From Methylobacterium fujisawaense (GTDB taxonomy: Bacteria; Pseudomonadota; Alphaproteobacteria; Rhizobiales; Beijerinckiaceae): a stretch of 64,000 nt of DNA. The stretch lies in assembly GCF_014138435.1 (NCBI RefSeq), contig NZ_JACJIM010000004.1:496001-560000 (forward strand), read 5' to 3'. Of this stretch, positions 56,883 to 64,000 are shown piece after piece. The position numbers and the translations under genes are program-made. The stretch's first letter is position 1. Each line of letters opens with the position of its first letter. A model generated the notes under the pieces. That model worked only from the letters and a program-made list of their open reading frames with translations, had not been told where the DNA came from and did not search any database.

Positions 56883-56919
56883 CGTCCGCTTCCGCCTCAT
56901 CTTCGAGCGGAAGCGGACG
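56883..56919 (+). terminator. 13-bp perfect hairpin downstream of chemoreceptor
   Basis: CGTCCGCTTCCGC (56883-56895) and GCGGAAGCGGACG (56907-56919) with an 11-base loop, starting 49 bp after the stop. The following sequence is GGCAGAAAACC, so there is no U-tract. A role as bidirectional transcript end is possible. Confidence 0.4.
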
Positions 56920-57544
56920 GGCAGAAAACCACCTCAAGCCGTCCTCTCGCTCCCGACCCAACCCGACCCGGCCGCTTGGATCATTATGTTTTAGTTTCGA
57001 AAGCGGACACGGACGCCGAAGAGCAGCGCGGACCAGGACGCGCTACGTGGAGATCGGGTCCCGCTCGCGAAGCGTCGATCTTTTGGTGCACCTGCTCCCT
57101 ATCGGTAACACGCACGGCCGGGTTTTTGAGCTTCCGCTGTAGGCTTGCCTTGGTGTGCCCTTCAAACGGCCGGTCAGCCTGCCAGCGCCGCCGTGTCATC
57201 CCTGTGATGGACTGCGTCAGCATCCCGTCCCCCCCTCACGAGGACTGCTGCTGCAACAGCGAGCGACAGGCCAGAACCGACAGGCGACACAACCCCAGGA
57301 GGCAGTTGACTGCGTCCTCTGGCTCATCTGCTCCGGCAACTACCGCGCAGCTTGGCCGGAAACCTGACGCGCCAAAAAATGGCCGATCCGAGCCACTCGG
57401 CGGCTTCCGGACGCCAGAAGATACCGGCTGGATGCAGTCGGGTGGGCTTTAAAAACTCCTCGTCACGTCACGCAGTGCGAACATCGGCAGGCTCGCTCGC
57501 CGAGGGGGAAGCCTTGGGAAGCACTGGATGGAGCACTCGACTTG
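56920..57544. other. Gap upstream of the efflux operon
   Basis: About 620 bp with no gene supported on either strand. Several short frames of Arg/Ser-rich content could be eroded coding sequence, but nothing is identifiable. Confidence 0.4.
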
Positions 57545-57570
57545 AAAGATACCGTTGGGTAGGTATCTTT
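57545..57570. promoter_or_regulatory. TetR-type operator
   Basis: Perfect inverted repeat AAAGATACC (57545-57553) and GGTATCTTT (57562-57570) with an 8-bp spacer, centred 50 bp before the TetR-family ATG. It has the size and position expected of a TetR dimer site, so the regulator probably represses itself and the operon. Confidence 0.75.
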
Positions 57571-57607
57571 GAGGCGGCGCCGATTTGCCGTGCGTCAAGG
57601 AGGGGGC

Positions 57608-58204
57608 ATGGCGACCGCCTACAACCGCAAGAAGCAGCCAGAGCTCGTCCGGCGGACGCTCCTCGATTGCGCCGCCAAGCTCGCGCTGGAACAGGGCTTG
57701 GCCGCCGTCACGGTGCAGGCGGTCAGCCACGCCGCCGGCGTGACCAAGGGGGCGCTGTTCCACCACTTCCCAAGCAAGCAGGCGCTGGTCGAGGGCGTCG
57801 TCGCCGACCTCATCGCGCAGCTTGACGCAGATATCGACGCCGCCATGGCGAAGGATCCTCGTCCGTACGGGCGGTACACGCGGGCTTACGTCGACATCAC
57901 CCTGCACGACCCGATGATCACCGAGGGCGGCCAGTGGGCTGCCCTACACATCTCGATTCTCGCCGAGCCCACCTTGCGCCGGATGGTGTCGGACTGGTTC
58001 GCGGAGCGCCTTCACCGCCACCGGGATACCGACGGGGACGCCGATTTGGAGTTCGTTCGGCTCGCCGCCGACGGCGCATGGATCGCCTACCTCGTGCGCG
58101 AGAAGCCGACCGACCCGGTGCCGGAACTCGGCGCGCTCCGCGCACGGCTCATCGCGATGACCCTGGCCGAACCGAAGCCAGCCTCGGGCGGGGACAGGGG
58201 CTGA
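57608..58204 (+). CDS. TetR/AcrR-family repressor
   Basis: A 198-residue regulator. The helix-turn-helix at about residues 25-60 reads 'AVTVQAVSHAAGVTKGALFH' then 'HFPSKQALVEGVV', the classic TetR pattern. The C-terminal ligand domain resembles the TetR_C group found with RND pumps. A strong AAGGAGGGGG lies directly before the ATG. It is the first gene of a four-gene efflux operon and has an operator palindrome upstream. Confidence 0.93.
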   Translation: MATAYNRKKQPELVRRTLLDCAAKLALEQGLAAVTVQAVSHAAGVTKGALFHHFPSKQALVEGVVADLIAQLDADIDAAMAKDPRPYGRYTRAYVDITLHDPMITEGGQWAALHISILAEPTLRRMVSDWFAERLHRHRDTDGDADLEFVRLAADGAWIAYLVREKPTDPVPELGALRARLIAMTLAEPKPASGGDRG

Positions 58205-58207
58205 GCG

Positions 58208-60031
58208 ATGGGATCGACTTCGATGCACGGATTCGCCCCCGCCCACGGGACGGACGGGCCGGATGACCTCACGGGATACGGCGACCTGGCCGCCCGGCAC
58301 GTTTCCGCTGGGCGCGTCCTCGGTCTGTTCCGCCCCTACGCGGGCCGGATCGCGCTCGTCCTCGGGCTGATCGCGCTCGCGACGGCGGCGGGGCTCGCCG
58401 CCCCGTTCCTGCTCCGGGAGATCATCGACGTCGCGCTGCCGCGGGGCGACGTGCGCCTGCTCGGGCTGCTCGCGGGGAGCCTCGTCGGCCTCGCCGCGCT
58501 GGCAGCCGGCATCGGCGTGCTCCAAGCCCTCGTCACCGCGAAAGTCGGGCAGACGCTGATGCACGACCTCCGGGTCCGCGTGTACGCCCACCTCCAGTCG
58601 CTGCCGCTCGGCTTCTTCACGGCGACCCGGGGCGGGGACATCCAGGCGCGCATCGCGAGCGACATCGGCGCCCTCCAGGCGCTGGTCACGCACACCGCGG
58701 GCGAAGCGACGCGCAACGCCAGCGCTGTCGCGATGACCGCGGCCGCCATGCTCTTGCTGGAGTGGCGGCTTGCCCTGTTCTCGTTCCTGGTTCTGCCGTT
58801 GGCGACCTGGATCAGCAACCGCGTCGGTCGGATGCGCGAGGAGACCACCTACGCGCAGCAGGAGCGGATCGCCGAGATGACCGCGGCGGTGCAGGAGTCC
58901 CTGTCGGTCTCGGGCATCGTCCTCGCCCGCACGATGGGGCGCACGCCGCACCTGGCGCAGCGTTTCGCGCGGGCCTCGCGCGAGGTGGCGACCCTGGAGG
59001 TCCGCTCGCACACCGCGGGCCAGTGGCAGTGGTCGGTCATCGATCTCGTTCTGCAGGCCCTGCCGGCCCTGACCCTGTTCCTCGGCGGCTGGATGATGAA
59101 CGCCGGGACGGCCATGACGGTCGGCACGCTCGTCGCCATGATCGCGCTGCAGGAGCAGATGCTGTTCCCGCTGGAGGAGGTGCTGCGCACGGGCGTCGAG
59201 GTCCGGAAGACGCGGGCGCTGTTCGCGCGCATCTTCGAGTACCTCGACAAGCCGGCCGGGATCACCGAGCGGCCCGATCCCGTCATCCTCGAACCCGCGC
59301 GGGTCGCCGGCCACGTGCGCCTCGACGGCGTGACGTTTTCCTACGACCGGTCGGGACCCGCCACGCTCCGCGGCGTCACGGTGGACATCCCTGCCGGCTC
59401 GCACACCGCCATCGTCGGCGCGACCGGCTCGGGCAAGTCGACCCTCGGCTATCTCCTGGCACGCCTCTACGACGTCGACGCGGGCGCCGTGCTCTATGAC
59501 GGCGTCGACGTGCGCGACCTGAGCGCGCGTTCGCTCTCCGACATCCTCGGTGTGGTGACGCAGGACCCGTTCCTCCTCCATGCCAGCGTCGCGGAGAACC
59601 TGCTGTTCGCCCGGCCCGAGGCGACGGTGGCCGAGATGGTCGAGGCGGCGCGCATCGCCCAACTGCACGACCTGATCGCGGCGCTCCCCGACGGGTACGA
59701 CACCGCCGTGGGCGAGCGGGGTCACCGCTTCTCGGGCGGCGAGAGGCAGCGCCTCTCGCTGGCCCGGACGATCCTGCGCGACCCGCGCGTGCTGCTGCTC
59801 GACGAGGCGACGAGCGCCCTCGATACGGCGACGGAACGGGCGATGGTCGAGGCCCTCGCCCGCCCGGCCAAGCCCCGTACGACCATCACCATCGCCCACC
59901 GCCTCTCGACCGTGCGCCGCGCCGACCAGATCGTCGTGCTCGACCGGGGGACGGTGGTCGAGTGCGGGACGCACGAAGCCCTGCTCGCCCGCGACGGCGC
60001 CTACGCGCGCCTCGTGCGCAAGGCGGCCTGA
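58208..60031 (+). CDS. ABC exporter half-transporter (multidrug type)
   Basis: A 607-residue protein. Six membrane helices occupy about residues 45-340, with a coupling-helix region 'TATRGGDIQARIASDIGALQ'. The ATPase domain has Walker A at about 404-411 ('GATGSGKST'), signature 'FSGGERQRLSLAR', Walker B 'VLLLDEATSALD' and the H-loop 'TITIAHRLST'. It starts 3 bp after the TetR stop and is followed 25 bp later by an RND adaptor, an unusual ABC plus RND combination in one operon. Confidence 0.92.
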   Translation: MGSTSMHGFAPAHGTDGPDDLTGYGDLAARHVSAGRVLGLFRPYAGRIALVLGLIALATAAGLAAPFLLREIIDVALPRGDVRLLGLLAGSLVGLAALAAGIGVLQALVTAKVGQTLMHDLRVRVYAHLQSLPLGFFTATRGGDIQARIASDIGALQALVTHTAGEATRNASAVAMTAAAMLLLEWRLALFSFLVLPLATWISNRVGRMREETTYAQQERIAEMTAAVQESLSVSGIVLARTMGRTPHLAQRFARASREVATLEVRSHTAGQWQWSVIDLVLQALPALTLFLGGWMMNAGTAMTVGTLVAMIALQEQMLFPLEEVLRTGVEVRKTRALFARIFEYLDKPAGITERPDPVILEPARVAGHVRLDGVTFSYDRSGPATLRGVTVDIPAGSHTAIVGATGSGKSTLGYLLARLYDVDAGAVLYDGVDVRDLSARSLSDILGVVTQDPFLLHASVAENLLFARPEATVAEMVEAARIAQLHDLIAALPDGYDTAVGERGHRFSGGERQRLSLARTILRDPRVLLLDEATSALDTATERAMVEALARPAKPRTTITIAHRLSTVRRADQIVVLDRGTVVECGTHEALLARDGAYARLVRKAA

Positions 60032-60056
60032 CGGACTCGACCCACGGACGGATTCC

Positions 60057-61223
60057 ATGTCTCCGAGCACACACATGCGGCGGATGCCGGCCCTCGCCCT
60101 CGCGGTCGCCCTCATCCTGCAAGGCTGCAAGCCGGCGGCGGACGGCCAGGCGGCGGGCGGTTCCGGAATCGCGGGTTCGCCCCCCGATGTCTCGACCGTC
60201 ACGGCCGAGGCGGCGACGGTGCCGCGCACCCTCGACCTGCCGGGGCGCCTCGTCTCGACGCGGGTCGCCGAGGTCAGGGCTCAGGTCGCCGGCATCATCC
60301 AGGAGCGCGCCTTCGAGGAAGGCAGCCTCGTCAGGAAGGGCGACGTCCTGTTCCGCATCGACCCCGCCGTGTACCGGGCCGAGGTCGATGCCAAGTCCGC
60401 CGCCCTCGACCGGGCCGAGGCCACGCGAGTGCAGGCACTGCGGCAATCGGAACGCACCGAGACGCTGCTGGAGCGCCAGGCGGCCAGCACCGCCCAGCAC
60501 GACATCACCACCGCCGCCCTGCGGCAGGCCGAGGCCGACGTCGCGAGCGCGAAGGCGCAACTCGCTCGGGCCCGGATCGACCTCGACTACGCGACCGTCC
60601 GCGCGCCCATCGCCGGCCGCATCGGCCGGGCCATGGTCACGGAGGGCGCCCTCGTGGGCCAGGGCGAAGCGACGAAGCTCGCGCTGATCCAGCAGGTCGA
60701 CCCGATCTTCGCCGACTTCAACGCTTCCGCCGCCGACGCCGGGCGGCTCGCCGGCCTCGGTCCGGGACAGGGGGAGACGAAGGTACGCCTGGTCCTGCCG
60801 GACGGCTCGCTCCACCCCGACGCCGGGCGTCTGCTGTTCACGGATGTGAGCGTCGACCCCGGCACCGGGCAGGTCTCGCTGCGGGCGAGCTTCCCCAACC
60901 CGAAGGTCGCCCTGCTGCCGGGCACCTACGTCCGCGTCCGCGTCGCGCAGGGGGAATTGCCGGGCGCGGTCATCGTCCCGGCCCAGGCCATCCAGCGCAG
61001 CAGCGCCGGCGTCGCGCAGGTCTACGTCGTCGGTGAGGACAGGACGGCCGCCCTGCGCCCCGTCAGGGCGGGGGCGCTGACGGACTCCGGCTGGGTCGTC
61101 GAGGAGGGCCTCAGGGCCGGGGACACCGTCGTGGTCGAGGGCTTTCAGAGGCTGCAGCCCGGCATGGCGGTGAACCCCATGCCTTGGCAGGCCGCCCGGA
61201 CGGCCGCCGCCACCAAGCCCTGA
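60057..61223 (+). CDS. RND efflux adaptor (AcrA/MexA-like lipoprotein)
   Basis: A 388-residue periplasmic adaptor. A lipobox 'LILQGC' at about residues 22-27 suggests lipid anchoring at the cysteine. Lipoyl, hairpin and barrel domains follow: 'RTLDLPGRLVSTRVAEVRAQ', 'LDYATVRAPIAGRIGRAMVT', 'LPGTYVRVRVAQGELPGAVI'. It lies 21 bp before the pump gene. Confidence 0.93.
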   Translation: MSPSTHMRRMPALALAVALILQGCKPAADGQAAGGSGIAGSPPDVSTVTAEAATVPRTLDLPGRLVSTRVAEVRAQVAGIIQERAFEEGSLVRKGDVLFRIDPAVYRAEVDAKSAALDRAEATRVQALRQSERTETLLERQAASTAQHDITTAALRQAEADVASAKAQLARARIDLDYATVRAPIAGRIGRAMVTEGALVGQGEATKLALIQQVDPIFADFNASAADAGRLAGLGPGQGETKVRLVLPDGSLHPDAGRLLFTDVSVDPGTGQVSLRASFPNPKVALLPGTYVRVRVAQGELPGAVIVPAQAIQRSSAGVAQVYVVGEDRTAALRPVRAGALTDSGWVVEEGLRAGDTVVVEGFQRLQPGMAVNPMPWQAARTAAATKP

Positions 61224-61244
61224 CGTCGCCGGGATCGAACCGAC

Positions 61245-64000
61245 ATGAGCCGCTTCTTCATCGCGCGCCCGATCTTCGCCTGGGCGATCTCCATCTTCAT
61301 CATGCTGGTGGGCGCGATCTCCATCGCCGCCCTGCCGGTCTCGCAATACCCGGACGTGGCCCCGGTCACGATCCAGGTGACCGCGACCTACCCGGGCGCC
61401 CCGCCCGAGCGGCTCTACGACGGCGTCACCCGCATCATCGAGGAGGAGCTCAACGGCATCCCGGGGCTGATGTATTTCGAGAGCACCAGCGACACCTCCG
61501 GCATGGCGCAGATCACGGCCTCCTTCGCGCCGGGCTCGGACCCGTCGAAGGCCACCGTGGCGGTGCAGAACCGGATCAAGCGTATCGAGGCGCGCCTGCC
61601 CCGGGCGGTGACCCAGCAGGGCGTCACCGTCGAGGAGGCCAGCACCAGCTTCCTCCAGTTCGTCACCGTCTCCTCCAAGGACGGCTCCCTCAGCGAGACC
61701 GACCTCGGCGACATCGCCGCCCGCCGCCTGCTCGGCGAGTTGCGGCGGGTGCCGGGCGTCGGCCGCGCCACCCTGTTCTCCTCCGAGAAGGCGCTGCGGA
61801 TCTGGATCGACCCGGTCAAGCTTGTCGGGTTCGGGATGACGCCAAGTGACGTGACGGCCGCCGTCGGCGCGCAGAACGCGCAGGTCGCCTCCGGCATCGT
61901 TGGCGCGCAGCCGGCGACGCCGGACCAGCGCATCGCCGCCAACGTGCTGGTGAAGGGGCAACTCACCACGCCCGCCGAGTTCGGGGAGATCGTGCTGCGC
62001 GCCAACCCCGACGGCTCGCTCGTGCGCCTGCGCGACGTGGCCGAGGTCGAACTCGGCGGCCAGTCCTACGCGATGCAGACCCGCCTCGACGGGCGACCCG
62101 CCGCCGGCATCGGCATTCAGCTCGCCCCGGGCGCCAACGCGCTCGCCGCCGCCAACGGCGTGCGGGCAAAGCTCGCCCAGCTGCAGCGGACCCTTCCGGT
62201 AAACGTGCGGGTGACGGTGCCCTACGACACCACGCCATTTGTCGAGGCGTCGATCAGGAAGGTGCTGGTGACGCTCGCCGAGGCGATGGCGCTCGTCTTC
62301 GCCGTGATGTTCCTGTTCCTGCAGAACGTCCGCTACACGCTCATCCCGACCATCGTCGTGCCGGTGGCGTTGCTCGGCACCTGCGGCGTGCTGCTCGTCG
62401 CCGGTTTCTCGATCAACGTGCTGACCATGTTCGGCATGGTGCTGGCCATCGGCATCCTCGTCGACGACGCCATCGTCGTGGTCGAGAACGTCGAGCGCAT
62501 CATGGCCGAGGAGGGACTGCCGCCGCGGGAGGCGACCCGGAAAGCCATGGGTCAGATCACCGGCGCCATCGTCGGCATCACCGCGGTTCTGATCGCCGTC
62601 TTCGTGCCGCTCGCCTTCTTCCCGGGCTCGGTCGGGGTCATCTACCGGCAGTTCGCCGTGAGCATGGCGACCTCCATCGCCTTCTCGGCCTTCCTGGCCC
62701 TGTCCCTGACACCCGCCCTCTGCGCCACGCTGCTGAAGCCCGTCGAGAAGGGTCACGGCCACGACAAGCGCGGCTTCTTCGGCTGGTTCGACCGCCGCTT
62801 CCGCTCCGGCACGGAAGCCTATCGGTCGGGTGTGGCTAGCGTGCTGCGCCGGCCCGTGCGGGCGCTGCTCGTCTACGCCCTCCTCGTCGCCGCCCTCGGT
62901 TGGGGCTACCTGCGCATGCCGGGAAGCTTCCTGCCCATCGAGGACCAGGGCTACGTCATCGTCGACGCGCAGACGCCGCCGGAATCGGCCACCGGCCGCA
63001 CCCTCGACGTGGCCAAGCGGATCGAGGAGCACTTCGCCAAAGAGCCCGGCATCGACAGCCAGACGCTGCTTCTCGGATTCGGCTTCTCGGGCCAGGGACA
63101 GAACGCGGCCCTCAACTTCGTCGGACTGAAGCCCTGGGGCGAGCGCGGGCCGGACGACGGCGCCGACGCCATCACGGCCCGCGCCAACGCCGCCCTCGGC
63201 GGCCTGCCCGACGCCATCGCCATGTCGCTGTCGCCGCCCGCCATCGACTCGCTGGGCAATTCCAGCGGCTTCGCCTTCCGCCTCCAGGACAAGGGCCAGC
63301 AGGGCCATGCGGCGCTGGCGGCCGCGCGCGACCAGTTGCTGAAGGCGGCGAGCCGGAGCCCGATCCTGCAGGGCGTCTATGTCGAGGGCCTGCCGACCGC
63401 ACCGCAGATCGAGCTCATCCTCGACCGGCAGAAGGCCAACGCGCTCGGCGTGACCTTCGCCGACATCAACGACGCGCTCTCGACGAGCCTCGGCTCGGCC
63501 TACGTCAACGACTTCCCGAACCAGGCGCGGATGCAGCGGGTCATCGTCCAGGCCGAGGCGTCCCGGCGCATGAAGGCGGAGGACCTGCTCGACCTGAACG
63601 TCCGCAACGCCAAGGGGCAGATGGTGCCGCTGCAATCCTTCGCCCGGGTGGAGTGGACGATGGGACCGTCGCAGGTCGTGGGCTTCAACGGCTACCCGAG
63701 CATCAAGATCTCCGGCAGTGCCGCGCCGGGCTACGCCAGTGGCGACGCGATGGCCGAGATGGAACGCCTCGCCGGGCAACTCCCGCCGGGGTTCGACTTC
63801 GCCTGGACCGGGCAGTCGCTACAGGAGAAGCTATCGGGGTCCCAGGCCATCTACCTGCTCGCGCTGGCCCTGGTCTGCGTCTTCCTCTGCCTCGCTGCGC
63901 TCTACGAGAGCTGGTCGATCCCCCTCGCCGTGCTGCTCGTGGTACCGACCGGCGTGGTCGGTGCGGTCTTCGCGATGCTCATGCGCGACATGCCGAACGA
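61245..64000 (+). CDS. RND efflux pump (AcrB/MexB-like), 3' end beyond window
   Basis: The first 918 residues of an HAE1-family pump, still open at base 64000; about 120-140 residues are missing. The opening 'MSRFFIARPIFAWAISIFIM' and 'LPVSQYPDVAPVTIQVTATY' are typical of AcrB/MexB. Helix 4 contains the proton-relay 'GILVDDAIVVVENVERIM'. It is distinct from the pump at 34.4 kb. It is the last visible gene of the TetR-regulated operon; an outer-membrane factor might follow outside the window. Confidence 0.95.
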   Translation, partial: MSRFFIARPIFAWAISIFIMLVGAISIAALPVSQYPDVAPVTIQVTATYPGAPPERLYDGVTRIIEEELNGIPGLMYFESTSDTSGMAQITASFAPGSDPSKATVAVQNRIKRIEARLPRAVTQQGVTVEEASTSFLQFVTVSSKDGSLSETDLGDIAARRLLGELRRVPGVGRATLFSSEKALRIWIDPVKLVGFGMTPSDVTAAVGAQNAQVASGIVGAQPATPDQRIAANVLVKGQLTTPAEFGEIVLRANPDGSLVRLRDVAEVELGGQSYAMQTRLDGRPAAGIGIQLAPGANALAAANGVRAKLAQLQRTLPVNVRVTVPYDTTPFVEASIRKVLVTLAEAMALVFAVMFLFLQNVRYTLIPTIVVPVALLGTCGVLLVAGFSINVLTMFGMVLAIGILVDDAIVVVENVERIMAEEGLPPREATRKAMGQITGAIVGITAVLIAVFVPLAFFPGSVGVIYRQFAVSMATSIAFSAFLALSLTPALCATLLKPVEKGHGHDKRGFFGWFDRRFRSGTEAYRSGVASVLRRPVRALLVYALLVAALGWGYLRMPGSFLPIEDQGYVIVDAQTPPESATGRTLDVAKRIEEHFAKEPGIDSQTLLLGFGFSGQGQNAALNFVGLKPWGERGPDDGADAITARANAALGGLPDAIAMSLSPPAIDSLGNSSGFAFRLQDKGQQGHAALAAARDQLLKAASRSPILQGVYVEGLPTAPQIELILDRQKANALGVTFADINDALSTSLGSAYVNDFPNQARMQRVIVQAEASRRMKAEDLLDLNVRNAKGQMVPLQSFARVEWTMGPSQVVGFNGYPSIKISGSAAPGYASGDAMAEMERLAGQLPPGFDFAWTGQSLQEKLSGSQAIYLLALALVCVFLCLAALYESWSIPLAVLLVVPTGVVGAVFAMLMRDMPN

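Noticed and set aside
56984..57452. Short frames on both strands upstream of the TetR gene as transposase remnants
   Set aside because: Nothing recognisable as a DDE or recombinase motif was found and no inverted ends could be matched.
59886..63779. A 1297-codon open frame on the minus strand, and others of similar size at 34345-37863 (+) and 39631-42063 (-)
   Set aside because: They lie antisense to secure RND, ABC and radical-SAM genes and are rich in Arg/His/Gly/Ala, as expected of shadow frames in very GC-rich DNA. No domain was recognised.

Overview
The window is very GC-rich and densely coded, from an alphaproteobacterium of the Hyphomicrobiales. It most resembles Methylobacterium/Methylorubrum. 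This is inferred from gene content and order: separate nuoA-B-C-D-E genes, a hemD / Mic60-like / hemY cluster, EcfG/NepR-type general-stress genes, many CsbD-type small proteins, a YgiQ radical-SAM protein and FeuPQ-like two-component genes. No insertion sequence, phage or CRISPR array was recognised.

Layout. 1-3.8 kb: minus-strand complex I operon (nuoA to nuoE, nuoE cut by the window edge). 4.2-7.1 kb: tRNA-Asp, an EamA-type exporter, a DUF1127 gene and a divergent MocR-type regulator. 7.1-10.6 kb: a FeuQ/FeuP-like kinase-regulator pair divergent from a membrane-anchored OB/PepSY-like protein and a small protein beginning with Met-Glu-Pro-Met-Lys-Pro repeats; the shared intergenic region holds a likely regulator box. 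10.6-18.7 kb: an ABC exporter, an aldose-1-epimerase-like enzyme, hemD, a Mic60/mitofilin-like protein, hemY and a Nudix hydrolase. 18.8-22.6 kb: tRNA-Thr, manganese catalase, small genes, a sigma factor of the EcfG kind with a NepR-like N-terminus, and a TonB-C-like protein. 22.8-26.8 kb: small proteins and three Tad-pilus-type TadE/TadG-like proteins. 26.8-30.7 kb: an HD-GYP response regulator and a large hybrid kinase, followed by a candidate small RNA. 31-34.4 kb: a KpsE/Wzz-like polysaccharide export protein and a DUF2254 protein. 34.4-39.3 kb: an RND pump and its adaptor, transcribed divergently. 39.6-41.7 kb: YgiQ-like radical SAM protein.

42-43.2 kb is a decay zone: a nonsense-riddled relative of the fused sigma factor faces a shortened PAS/LuxR-type gene that carries a full-consensus EcfG promoter. 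43.3-48.2 kb is a plus-strand set of envelope/stress genes (three CsbD-type proteins, a fourth related anchored protein, a polytopic membrane protein, a YidB-like protein and an Ig-like/LysM protein). 48.5-57 kb holds signalling genes (two chemoreceptors, a GAF-PAS-GGDEF-EAL protein) separated by long, partly AT-rich gaps. 57.6-64 kb is a drug-efflux operon: TetR regulator with a perfect operator palindrome, half-size ABC exporter, RND adaptor and an RND pump that runs off the end.

The most notable observation is the single polypeptide at 21.4 kb that joins a NepR-like anti-sigma segment to an EcfG-type sigma factor, with a decayed second copy at 42 kb. In the known pathway NepR and EcfG are separate proteins joined by the PhyR switch. 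A fused form would be a self-inhibited sigma factor, which is inference and untested.
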